A stretch of DNA of 64,000 nt from Enterobacter ludwigii (GTDB taxonomy: Bacteria; Pseudomonadota; Gammaproteobacteria; Enterobacterales; Enterobacteriaceae). The DNA is taken from positions 3,844,001-3,908,000 of the forward strand of contig CP083824.1 in NCBI GenBank assembly GCA_023023105.1. The letters are read 5' to 3'. The notes below the pieces were generated by a model, which was not told where the DNA came from, did no database searches, and worked only from the letters and a program-made list of their open reading frames with translations. Of this stretch, positions 56,983 through 64,000 are shown one piece after another; position 1 is the stretch's first letter, and each line of letters opens with the position of its first letter. Both the position numbers and the translations under genes were made by a program.

Positions 56983-57683
56983 ATGTCTTTGATGGCCGCG
57001 ACATCTTCCATGGTATCTTTCAGGAAGAATTTCGGACCTGCAGAGCCGATAAACGGCATATGCGCGGCAGCTGAGACTTTCGAGATGTTACGCAACAGGG
57101 CAACGTCCTGTGCAGACGCGTCAAATTCGTATGCGGAAATCAGCGCAGCAATAGGCTCTCCACCCGGCGTGTCATACTCATCAATGTATGTCTGTTTATA
57201 TAATCCGCTCTGGATAATTTCCGGGCTGTCTTCGAAGTCCTGACGCAGATCTTCTTTAGACATATCAAGCAGTTCGACTTTCACGTTCTGGCGGAAATCG
57301 GTTTTGTCGACAAGGGATTTAACGCCGCGCCACAGACTTTCTACCGCCTGAAAGTCTTCATGGTGCATGACAGCGTCAAGCTGACGGCTAATCTGGTAGT
57401 CCAGCTCTGCGATATGATGGTCAATCAGGTTTTTGTCGAGTTTTTCAACTTTTGATCCCGATTTTGTCAGGCACTCCAGAAACACCTGCATTCCCGCCGT
57501 TAAACGCTCATCCGCAGTCGCATCCGACATCGCCTGCGCGTCCTGCCAGATATCCAGTGCACTCAGTTCAGACACCGGGTTCAGATTGATTTTCTCAAAC
57601 AGAGACGCGTAAACCCCACCAGCTGCAGGACGTTCAAGCACCACACTCTCGCCACCAGCGGCATTCTCATTTTTTACAGACAT
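56961..57683 (-). pseudogene. tssC: tssC (vipB), 5' half of the T6SS sheath protein
   Basis: The first about 234 codons of TssC (usual length near 495): GVYASLFEKINLNPVSELS, DYQISRQLDAVMHHEDFQ, SLWRGVKSLV, PGGEPIAALISAYEF and FIGSAGPKFFLKDTMEDVAAIKDI. After KDIG it runs into clpV DNA in another frame and ends at 56961 after six foreign residues. The start at 57683 has AAGGAAG 6 nt upstream; an ATG two codons earlier is less well placed. Without its C-terminal half TssC cannot form the contractile sheath. Confidence 0.92.
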
Positions 57684-57722
57684 CAACATCTTCCTTATTA
57701 ATCCGTTTAAACAACGTGACCG

Positions 57723-58223
57723 TTATGGCTGTTTCGGAGCCAGAGCTGACAGCTCAGTTCTGAGTTCTGCGCTTAATTCCGGGTCGAGGAGAATTTTTTC
57801 CAGCTCCTTTCGGAATGCCTGGTTATCCAGCAGGTTTGCTTTTAAATCACGCAGCAAATTACGCATGGACAGCATCGCCTTCAGCTGTGGAATTTGTCGT
57901 GAGACCTGTTCCGGTGTGAAATCCTTCATGCTCTGGAATGTCAGACTGATATTGTCTTCACTGCCATCACCGGCAAGCGTGTTTTTCACGGTCAGATTTA
58001 CTTTTGGGGAATATTCGGAAAGCACAGAGTCAAAGTTATTTTTGTTGAGATTAACTTTTTTACGCTCGGATAATGACGCGGACTCCTGGCCATGACTGAA
58101 ATCGCCAGCTACCAGTAATTTCAGAGGAAGCTCCGTTTTCTTGCTCGCGCCACCGGTATGCAGATCCAGTTTTAGATTAATACGTGCCTTAGGAATTTCG
58201 GATTGATAGGAAGAGTTAGACAT
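57723..58223 (-). CDS. tssB: TssB (VipA), T6SS sheath protein
   Basis: 166 residues, intact. Typical blocks: EIPKARINLKLDLHTGG near the N-terminus, LPLKLLVAGDFS, NNFDSVLSEYSPKVNLTVKN, ISLTFQSMKDFTPEQVSRQIPQLKAMLSMRNLLRDLKANLLDN. It normally forms the contractile sheath with TssC, whose gene here is cut in half. First gene of the T6SS transcription unit, 39 nt before tssC. Confidence 0.93.
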   Translation of the reverse strand: MSNSSYQSEIPKARINLKLDLHTGGASKKTELPLKLLVAGDFSHGQESASLSERKKVNLNKNNFDSVLSEYSPKVNLTVKNTLAGDGSEDNISLTFQSMKDFTPEQVSRQIPQLKAMLSMRNLLRDLKANLLDNQAFRKELEKILLDPELSAELRTELSALAPKQP

Positions 58224-58885
58224 AGCTGTCCCTGTTCTATGGAGTTATAAATACGATCAATACCAGCGAGAATTTAATAAGAATGGCAAACCCAGCCAGA
58301 ACATCTTCCTGGTTCACATAATCCGACGAGAATCAAAATCCCGGAGTTAAAAGCGAGCGCATTCTATTCACCAGCATGTCGACACTGTATTTTGGGTATT
58401 TCTCTGAAATAAAAAATTTCGGATAAGACCCACTAGCGGTGAGTGTAGGAACGTTCCCTACGGGACTGGAAATGAAAATATGTAACAGAAAGTTACAGAT
58501 TAAAATTTAACAAAAAAAAGATCATCATTCTGATTTATAAGAATTTTCTTTAAGACATCCATGTAAACCCCATGGGATAAGGCTGCTTAGTAAGCGCTCA
58601 ATTTAACTTAGGGATGAAATCGAGCAAAATCTCACCTAACTCGTGAAATATCTGATTTTGTACTTTTTTAAAAAAATGAGAGATTGGAAGGGAATGAGCA
58701 TGTTTAAAATAGCATGCACACCCAGCATGGCGTGCAACATTAATTCATTTACAAGATCATTTAACACACACGAAATTATTCACAAAAAATATATATCAGT
58801 AGTCCACTACAGAAGAGTATCGAAAAAAATATAAGATAATTACCGCTGTGAGCAATGCAATCACGCTCCGGCGATGCGTTTGAAT
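58224..58885. other. AT-rich intergenic region between tssB and the anti-sigma gene
   Basis: 662 bp with no convincing gene. The tssB-proximal part should hold the T6SS promoter. GTAGGAACGTTCCCTAC (58445-58461) contains the perfect palindrome GGAACGTTCC and is a candidate operator. The right part (58500-58840) is very AT-rich, with short open frames (for example 58643-58834, plus strand) that lack ribosome sites. It may be an old insertion edge, but no repeat or integrase is visible. Confidence 0.5.
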
Positions 58886-59515
58886 TCACCTTACTCTGAC
58901 CCACCGCCATCCAATAGCCATTGTCGCCGCCACAATCGTCACTCCCGCCGCCACATGCAGCAGAAAATCCAATGGATGTACCTCCACCGGATGGCAAAAT
59001 GACAGTAACGTCAGCGCCATACAGGACACCCCCGCTCCAGCGATAGCTAGCGTGCGCAACGGATACAACGTCCGCGTTCTGCGTAAATACGCGATCACAA
59101 TCGCGACCATTGGTGTGCTGACCGCCATCATAAACAGATAGCAATTCACCTCGTCGGGATGATGGGCCTGAATATGCGTCCGTCCGAGGCTTAACACCAC
59201 GCCCCCCAGCCAGAGTGCAATCAACGGTGCGAACCCTTTCCAGCCCAACAGCTTACGCCCGGCAATACTCAGCAGAAACGCATTGCGAATGGCCAGTGTC
59301 CCCATGACAAATGCCAGAATAAGCTGAAACGCCGCCAGTATTGCGCCGGATTGCGTCCAGTCCGTTGCCACACGCTGAAATACCAGACTGCTTAACCAGC
59401 CACACGGCAGTGCCATCAGCAGCCACGCGACAACGCGTCGGTTGCTTGCCCAGGGCCGACGTATCGGACTGGCATCCTGACTGAGTTTTGCAATTAAAAG
59501 ATTATGATCGGCCAT
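58886..59515 (-). CDS. NrsF-type (DUF1109) membrane anti-sigma factor
   Basis: 209 residues with about six hydrophobic segments, fitting NrsF/DUF1109 anti-sigma factors. Cysteines are Cys38, Cys125 (DEVNCYLF), Cys165 and Cys174 (LSFCHPVEVHP). Cys125 and Cys174 are 49 residues apart, close to the Cys131/Cys181 pair recalled as needed for stress sensing in Caulobacter NrsF. Its start overlaps the end of the sigma gene by 14 nt, the usual arrangement for a coupled sigma/anti-sigma pair. I infer it holds the sigma factor at the membrane until an oxidant or metal modifies the cysteines. Confidence 0.85.
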   Translation of the reverse strand: MADHNLLIAKLSQDASPIRRPWASNRRVVAWLLMALPCGWLSSLVFQRVATDWTQSGAILAAFQLILAFVMGTLAIRNAFLLSIAGRKLLGWKGFAPLIALWLGGVVLSLGRTHIQAHHPDEVNCYLFMMAVSTPMVAIVIAYLRRTRTLYPLRTLAIAGAGVSCMALTLLSFCHPVEVHPLDFLLHVAAGVTIVAATMAIGWRWVRVR

Positions 59516-60059
59516 GGTTCGCTCCCATCCGGCGAAGGTTGGTTAGTGCTCTGTGTAGTAACGATTTCACGGCAGCAATGCTTAAATTATGACGAGCAGC
59601 AGCCTCCGCAAGACTCATTTCCTGTAGATGGATATGCTCCACAATCTGGCGCTGACGCGAAGGAAGCTGGTCTAATATCATCGCCAACTCTTCTTCCCTT
59701 TCTTCATCTTCCGGGGTGTTGTCAGAGACCTCCTCTGCAATCTGCCCATCATCCGTTTCACGTAGCCAGTGATGGCCACGCCTGCGTAATGCGTCAACGG
59801 TTCTGGCCCGGGCGATAGCCATCAACCAGGGCAAAAAAGGACAGACAGGATCGTAGGTATGCCGCACCCGGTGAACCGTTAACAGGACGTCCTGAATAAC
59901 GTCGTCCACCAGCACGCTGTCGGAAATCTGCTTGCGAACAATCGCCCGGATCACCGGGACGATAGCCCGCAACAACTGTGTATAAGCCTCGCGTTCGCCC
60001 GCCTGAGCGCGAGCCATTAGCGCGGGCCAGGCTTCACGCGGCGCTAAACCGCTATCCAT
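59502..60059 (-). CDS. ECF sigma factor paired with NrsF-type anti-sigma
   Basis: 185 residues. Sigma2 region (about 20-90: YTQLLRAIVPVIRAIVRKQ, DDVIQDVLLTVHRVRHTYDP, FLPWLMAIARARTVDALRRR) and sigma4 region with helix-turn-helix (about 125-180: ILDQLPSRQRQIVEHIHLQEMSLAEAAARHNLSIAAVKSLLHRAL). It lacks sigma1.1 and sigma3, as ECF factors do. It lies between the DsbD-like gene (21 nt) and the anti-sigma gene (14-nt overlap). It probably drives its own operon from the GAAACC-N16-CGAA element at 61926-61951. Confidence 0.92.
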   Translation of the reverse strand: MDSGLAPREAWPALMARAQAGEREAYTQLLRAIVPVIRAIVRKQISDSVLVDDVIQDVLLTVHRVRHTYDPVCPFLPWLMAIARARTVDALRRRGHHWLRETDDGQIAEEVSDNTPEDEEREEELAMILDQLPSRQRQIVEHIHLQEMSLAEAAARHNLSIAAVKSLLHRALTNLRRMGANHGRS

Positions 60060-60079
60060 TTTTCGCCATGGCAGTTACC

Positions 60080-61312
60080 TCATGCTTTTTTACCGGATGC
60101 CTGATTCAGGGCGTTAACGACAATTGAGGGCGTCAGAACCTGAGGAAGCACTTTCGGTGCGCTACCATCTGCAGGGTAAACCACGTAGAGAGGTAACCCA
60201 CCCTGCCCGAAGGTGTTCATCGCATCATCAATATCGGCGTTAAACCTGGTGGAATCCGCCACCATATAGACCGTTCCCGTTTCGGCCAGGGCCTGTTTCA
60301 CCGCCGCGGTTGAGAGTGACGTTCGCTCGTTCACCTGGCAGGTGATACACCACGACGCCGTAAAATCCACAAAAATGGCTTTGCCATGCCCGCGCATCTT
60401 TTCTACCGTCTGCGGTGACCACGTTACCCGCGTGATGTTTTCTGCGCTCAGCACTTCCGGCTGAGAGGACTGGGTGTGCATCACACCCGGTAGCGGGCCG
60501 ATAGCCGCAATCAACAGCACCGCGGTGACCGCCAACAGCACTTTATAGGGCTGACCGGTATAGCGTCTGCGCTGTGCCATACCGTACAACCACGCCGCAA
60601 AGCTCACCACCACCGCACTCGCAAGCAGAGCCGCCAACGCCGTCGTACCTGCCTGCTGTGTAAGTACCCACACCAGCCAGGCAAAGGCACCGAGCATTGG
60701 GAATGCCAGACCATGCTTAAGGATATCCATCCAGGCACCTGGTCGGGGCAAGCGTTCGGCAATAGCCGGAAAGAGTGAGATCAGAGTAAACGGTGCCGCG
60801 AACCCGAGTGCCAGCGCGAGAAAAATACCCAGCGAAACGGCCGGAGTCTGCACCAGCGCATACCCTACCGCCCCGGCCATAAAGGGCGCTGAGCACGGTG
60901 TCGCGACCACAATCGCCAGCGCACCGGTTAATGCTGAGCGGGTAAACGCGCCGCGCCCGACCGAGATTTCCCCTGCTCGTTGAAGCGATAGCCCCACCTC
61001 AAACACACCGAGCAGGTTCAGTGACGCCCCCAGAATAACCAGCGCCAGTGCAGCAATGACCAGCGGAGACTGAAGCTGGAACCCCCAGCCAACAGCCATT
61101 CCACCCGCCCGCAGCGCCAGCAGTACGCCTGCTAAGACCAGCATGGTAAAAATCACACCCAGCAGAAACCCAATCCCTTCGGTGCGCGCGCTCCGGGTAT
61201 CGCCTTGATGACGTAAAATCCCTAACGCCTTAAGGGAAATGACCGGGAACACGCAGGGCATAAAGTTGAGAATAATGCCGCCCACAAAGGCGGCCAGCAT
61301 GGCTGTTAACAT
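60080..61312 (-). CDS. DsbD-like thiol:disulfide transporter lacking the alpha domain
   Basis: 410 residues. It starts directly with the membrane domain (eight predicted segments) bearing the redox pair Cys20 (NFMPCVFPV) and Cys140 (VATPCSAPF), followed by a periplasmic thioredoxin-like gamma domain with Cys322 and Cys325 (SWCITCQVNE). Full DsbD has an extra N-terminal alpha domain; here there is no room for it, as the peroxiredoxin gene ends only 20 nt upstream. The expected role is to carry electrons from cytoplasmic thioredoxin to the periplasm. With the peroxiredoxin beside it, I infer that the gamma domain reduces that enzyme directly. Confidence 0.88.
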   Translation of the reverse strand: MLTAMLAAFVGGIILNFMPCVFPVISLKALGILRHQGDTRSARTEGIGFLLGVIFTMLVLAGVLLALRAGGMAVGWGFQLQSPLVIAALALVILGASLNLLGVFEVGLSLQRAGEISVGRGAFTRSALTGALAIVVATPCSAPFMAGAVGYALVQTPAVSLGIFLALALGFAAPFTLISLFPAIAERLPRPGAWMDILKHGLAFPMLGAFAWLVWVLTQQAGTTALAALLASAVVVSFAAWLYGMAQRRRYTGQPYKVLLAVTAVLLIAAIGPLPGVMHTQSSQPEVLSAENITRVTWSPQTVEKMRGHGKAIFVDFTASWCITCQVNERTSLSTAAVKQALAETGTVYMVADSTRFNADIDDAMNTFGQGGLPLYVVYPADGSAPKVLPQVLTPSIVVNALNQASGKKA

Positions 61313-61332
61313 AGCAAACCCCGACGGCTAAA

Positions 61333-61884
61333 TTACGAGTGCGAATTTGCGTATTTTTTCACGGCATCCATGGTTTTCTGGATGTGCTCGTCAGGGTTAC
61401 GATCGGTATAACTCAGCAGGATTTTGCCATCCGGCGCGATAACGAATGAGGTACGGTCAGACACCGTTTTACCGTTCATCTGCATCAACGTCTGGTATTC
61501 GGCTGCCACTTTCGCGCCAGGGTCAGCCGCAACGGCAAATTTATCGCGACACTCCAGCTTCGAGAATTCATCCACCTGATCGACATTCCCGGCAGTTACC
61601 CCCACCACGGTTGCGCCCAGTTTCCTGAAGTCATCCGTCGCTTCAGCGAAAGCATGAGCCTCAAGGGTGCAGCCTTTGGTAAATGCCGCCGGGAAGAAAT
61701 AGAGCACCACCGGGCCTTTCTGCAGCGCCTGCTGAAGAGAGAAGGTGAGCGGTTTGCCGCCAAGCGCCCCCTGCAAACTGAAATCCGGCGCTTTCGCACC
61801 GGCTTCAAGGGCAGCATGGGCACGAAGGGTGAAAAGGGAAAGACTCAGAACGGCGGCGGCTAACAAGGTATTCAAACGTATCAT
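61333..61884 (-). CDS. Periplasmic peroxiredoxin (AhpC/TSA, Bcp-like)
   Basis: 183 residues. Cleavable signal peptide (residues 1-24, ending RAHA|ALEAG), then a peroxiredoxin domain: KAPDFSLQGALGG, LYFFPAAFTKGCTLEAHAF with peroxidatic Cys72, and SFVIAPDGKILLSY. The Cys found five residues on in 2-Cys Bcp proteins is absent; Cys112 (KLECRDKF) is the only other one and may resolve. It would remove peroxides in the periplasm. The start at 61884 has GGAG 6 nt upstream; the frame is open 16 more codons. First gene of the sigma-factor operon. Confidence 0.9.
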   Translation of the reverse strand: MIRLNTLLAAAVLSLSLFTLRAHAALEAGAKAPDFSLQGALGGKPLTFSLQQALQKGPVVLYFFPAAFTKGCTLEAHAFAEATDDFRKLGATVVGVTAGNVDQVDEFSKLECRDKFAVAADPGAKVAAEYQTLMQMNGKTVSDRTSFVIAPDGKILLSYTDRNPDEHIQKTMDAVKKYANSHS

Positions 61885-61925
61885 GGGCGGCTCCATCAGA
61901 GAAAAAGGTGCTGTATGAATAATAG

Positions 61926-61951
61926 TTCGCACGCTAACGCCTGAAGGTTTC
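61926..61951 (-). promoter_or_regulatory. Candidate ECF (SigF-like) promoter of the peroxiredoxin operon
   Basis: On the minus strand GAAACC (61946-61951), exactly 16 nt, then CGAA (61926-61929), about 42 nt upstream of the peroxiredoxin start. It matches at nine of ten positions the GTAACC-N16-CGAA motif that I recall for Caulobacter SigF, whose anti-sigma is NrsF. Predicts autoregulation by the sigma factor of this operon. Confidence 0.65.
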
Positions 61952-61962
61952 GCTCACGGATA

Positions 61963-61991
61963 AAAAAAATCCGCAAGGGTCGCTTGCGGAT
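61963..61991 (-). terminator. gss terminator
   Basis: On the minus strand ATCCGCAAG-CGACC-CTTGCGGAT followed by a run of eight T residues, 23 nt after the gss stop and just upstream of the peroxiredoxin promoter. Confidence 0.92.
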
Positions 61992-62013
61992 CTTTGCTTA
62001 CGCTCTGCGGAGG

Positions 62014-63876
62014 CTATTCATCTTTCACCACAATCAATGGCTCAATATCGCTCTCTTTCTTCACCACCAGCGAGTCGTCGCCGCGCAGGCAGGTTCCGCC
62101 GTAGTTACCGCCCACGGTAAAGGTACAGACCTGAATGTGCTTGCCATCAACGTTTGGCAGGCACCACAGCTGCTGGTAGATGTTTTTGCGGTCGACAAAC
62201 TTGCCGCTGGATTTATCAAGCAGCTCATCCTCAGGGCTGATCAGATCGATATTGCTGCCGCAGCGTCCGGCAATCGGTTTAACGGCATAGCCGGTCTGTT
62301 TCAGCAGGTCGTTAACCTCAAAATCGGTATCAAGCAGGTAACGATGATTCGGGAACAGCTGCCAGAGTACCGGGAGGATTGCCTTGTTGCCGGGAATAAC
62401 CGTCCACAGCGGTTCAAACACCAGAACTTCCGGGCGCAGCAGGACGTCAATCAGGCGCACTTCGCCTTCAGGATGTCCGGTGCGGATCGGCACGGCGGCA
62501 TACTCGGTTTCGCTCACCTCGCGGATCTGTTCGATCGCGGTTTCCCACGCCCAGGTCTTCCACACGCAATTCACGTGACGGCCTTCGTCGTCAATCAGCT
62601 GTCCGGCAGCATCCCAGCTCAGTGCGCCGAGCCCATGCAGAATTTTGGTTTCAAACCCGGCCTGCAGCAGAGAACGCTGAATAAACAGCGCGTGATAATC
62701 CTCCTCGACATCGTTGTCCTGCATGATGTGCACAAACGGACGCGCGTGGCTGTGTTTCCACGCCCCGGTTAGCTCTTCCAGCAGCCCTTCCGCCGGGTTA
62801 TGTCCGTTGCCGCGATAGCCGTTTTTCACCCACTCTTCGAGAATTAGTCCGCCCTCGGTGTGGCAGGACGCGGAATCAGCGTTGTACTCGTAGACCTTAA
62901 TGCCCCGCTCATCCATGCAGAAATCCATACGACCGGTAATCATATGGTGACGGCGCCACTGCCAGGAGAGGCGCAGACGTGGCCAGAGAATTTTAGGGAT
63001 GTCGAAAAGTGCCAGTAAGTTGTCGTCTTTCAACACTTTGTCGGTCGCATGCAGGTACATCAGGTGCAGTTCGTTAGTCGCTTTGATCAGCTCCTGCTCG
63101 GCGCTTTCGGTAATGGTGAAGTACTGGCAGGGATCTTTATTGATAAAGTGGCCGTTCGCGCGGACATATGCCTGCTGCAACGCGTCGTTTTCGTTAAGCC
63201 ATTTACCGTCGAACTGACGTTTGTTTTTCAACCGCGCGCCGCTGATTTTCAACAGCGCACCGTCGATTTCCGGCTGGGGAATGCTGTGTTCCGTGCCGTC
63301 CGTCTGGATCATCCAGCCGAGAATTTCAGTGTCGTTGAAGGTGTCATGAATGGTGTAGCACCCGTTCTCGACGCTCAAACGCAGTTCGCGCGTCCACTGC
63401 TGCCCAAGCGGCAATGGTGAGTGAATGACGTTCTGCTCCGCGATACGGACCTTATCGTCCAGGAGCTGGGTGATCACCGCTACGTGGCCGGTCTCATGAA
63501 ACTCCCCACCCTTTTGCCAGATAAGCAGCGCTCCGGCTCGCGGCGCGCGTTTCGAACCGTTGGAAAAGGCCTGTAACGGCAGAATGTTATCGTTCACTAC
63601 CTGGCGCAAAAAGCGCAGGGAGAAGATCTCCCACGCCATGCCGACATCGGTAAAAACGAAACCATAGTTGAGGAACAGGAAACGGCGGGCAAACTCAACA
63701 CATTGCCACTTGTGGCCCATGTATTCATTGCCGATGTAGCTGCGAAAATCCGCATCTTCCGGGTACTTACGCGGATCGAGACTGCCGTAATTTGAAGAGT
63801 AAATCGCCACGCCACCCGGCGCATAGCCTAATAACGTCCCGAATGGCGCGTCACTGCTTAACTTTCCTTTACGCAT
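62014..63876 (-). CDS. gss: Bifunctional glutathionylspermidine synthetase/amidase
   Basis: 620 residues, against 619 in E. coli Gss. N-terminal CHAP-type amidase with catalytic Cys59 (KWQCVEFARRF) and His131 (ETGHVAVITQ); C-terminal ATP-grasp-like synthetase with RMDFCMDERGIKVYEYNADSASCHTEGG and VKPIAGRCGSNIDLI. It joins glutathione and spermidine using ATP and can cleave the product; the conjugate is linked to redox control of protein thiols. It uses products of gshB, speA/speB/speC and metK in this window. It ends next to a redox-stress operon but is separated from it by a strong terminator. Confidence 0.97.
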   Translation of the reverse strand: MRKGKLSSDAPFGTLLGYAPGGVAIYSSNYGSLDPRKYPEDADFRSYIGNEYMGHKWQCVEFARRFLFLNYGFVFTDVGMAWEIFSLRFLRQVVNDNILPLQAFSNGSKRAPRAGALLIWQKGGEFHETGHVAVITQLLDDKVRIAEQNVIHSPLPLGQQWTRELRLSVENGCYTIHDTFNDTEILGWMIQTDGTEHSIPQPEIDGALLKISGARLKNKRQFDGKWLNENDALQQAYVRANGHFINKDPCQYFTITESAEQELIKATNELHLMYLHATDKVLKDDNLLALFDIPKILWPRLRLSWQWRRHHMITGRMDFCMDERGIKVYEYNADSASCHTEGGLILEEWVKNGYRGNGHNPAEGLLEELTGAWKHSHARPFVHIMQDNDVEEDYHALFIQRSLLQAGFETKILHGLGALSWDAAGQLIDDEGRHVNCVWKTWAWETAIEQIREVSETEYAAVPIRTGHPEGEVRLIDVLLRPEVLVFEPLWTVIPGNKAILPVLWQLFPNHRYLLDTDFEVNDLLKQTGYAVKPIAGRCGSNIDLISPEDELLDKSSGKFVDRKNIYQQLWCLPNVDGKHIQVCTFTVGGNYGGTCLRGDDSLVVKKESDIEPLIVVKDE

Positions 63877-64000
63877 GTATCCAACCTAAAACAGGCAGGC
63901 GGCAATTTTTTGAAAGGGTTGTCGTCGTCTGCACGTTGTAATTAACCTGACAGAGGTGGATTTATCATACACCTGCAAGGCACATTAATTACATGTTAAA
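63877..64000. other. Upstream region of gss
   Basis: 124 bp, AT-rich at the distal end. It should hold the gss promoter on the minus strand; a TATGAT-like -10 element is visible near 63964-63969, but no convincing -35. No other gene seen before the window ends. Confidence 0.4.

Noticed and set aside
55682..57004. Reading the clpV fragment as a functional 440-residue ATPase gene
   Set aside because: The first eight residues are out-of-frame tssC codons, the N-domain and AAA1 Walker A are missing, and the C-terminus is cut; it is a deletion product.
58643..58834. 63-residue plus-strand open frame in the AT-rich gap beside tssB
   Set aside because: No ribosome site, AT-driven composition rich in Lys, Ile and Phe, and no neighbour suggesting a role.

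Overview
The window is chromosomal DNA of an enteric bacterium (Enterobacteriaceae). Most proteins are nearly identical to E. coli K-12 proteins and keep the K-12 order (yggE-argO-mscS, fbaA-pgk-epd, tktA, loiP, speB-speA-yqgB, metK, galP, sprT-endA-rsmE-gshB-yqgE-ruvX, yggR/yggSTU-rdgB-hemW, yggN-yggL-trmB, mutY-yggX-mltC, nupG, speC, yqgA-tRNA-Phe). It is not E. coli itself. It carries accessory blocks typical of the Enterobacter/Leclercia/Lelliottia/Klebsiella side of the family, and it lacks ansB and yggM between hemW and yggN. I cannot name the species from the sequence alone.

Region by region. (1) 1-1838: tail of the yggE-argO-mscS backbone. (2) 1962-9142: a block between mscS and fbaA with an ACS-type MFS transporter, the three oxamate transcarbamylase subunits AllF/AllG/AllH, an AllS-like LysR regulator and, divergently, an AllK-type carbamate kinase. 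No allantoinase, ureidoglycolate or AllD genes accompany it, so it looks like a self-contained module that imports oxalurate and makes ATP through carbamoyl phosphate. (3) 9190-37739: core metabolism and housekeeping: lower glycolysis, transketolase, polyamine synthesis (speB, speA with its upstream small gene yqgB), SAM synthetase, galactose permease, the gshB-ruvX and yggS-hemW operons, DNA repair (mutY), cell-wall turnover (mltC) and nucleoside uptake (nupG). (4) 37758-47728: a citrate fermentation cluster inserted between nupG and speC: a CitW-type 2-hydroxycarboxylate carrier, an FAH-family protein, citCDEFXG, and a divergent CitA/CitB-type two-component system. The FAH protein sits where an oxaloacetate decarboxylase is needed. 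(5) 47771-50975: speC, yqgA and tRNA-Phe. (6) 51189-58223: next to the tRNA-Phe gene, a collinear type VI secretion remnant with two internal deletions that fuse tssC to clpV and clpV to tssF; tssK, tssL, tssM, hcp, vgrG and a canonical tssA are absent. (7) 58886-61951: a four-gene redox-stress operon: periplasmic peroxiredoxin, a DsbD-like reductase without its alpha domain, an ECF sigma factor and an NrsF-type membrane anti-sigma factor, preceded by a GAAACC-N16-CGAA promoter candidate. (8) 62014-63876: glutathionylspermidine synthetase/amidase.

The most interesting parts are the stand-alone oxalurate module, the ECF/NrsF periplasmic peroxide system with its own promoter motif, the FAH protein in the citrate cluster, and the sharply defined T6SS deletion junctions. 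Interspersed palindromic repeats (REP/BIME-like and a CCCTCTCCC-ACA-GGGAGAGGG hairpin family) mark several gene ends and the right edge of the citrate cluster. No CRISPR array, intact insertion sequence, integrase or prophage was seen.
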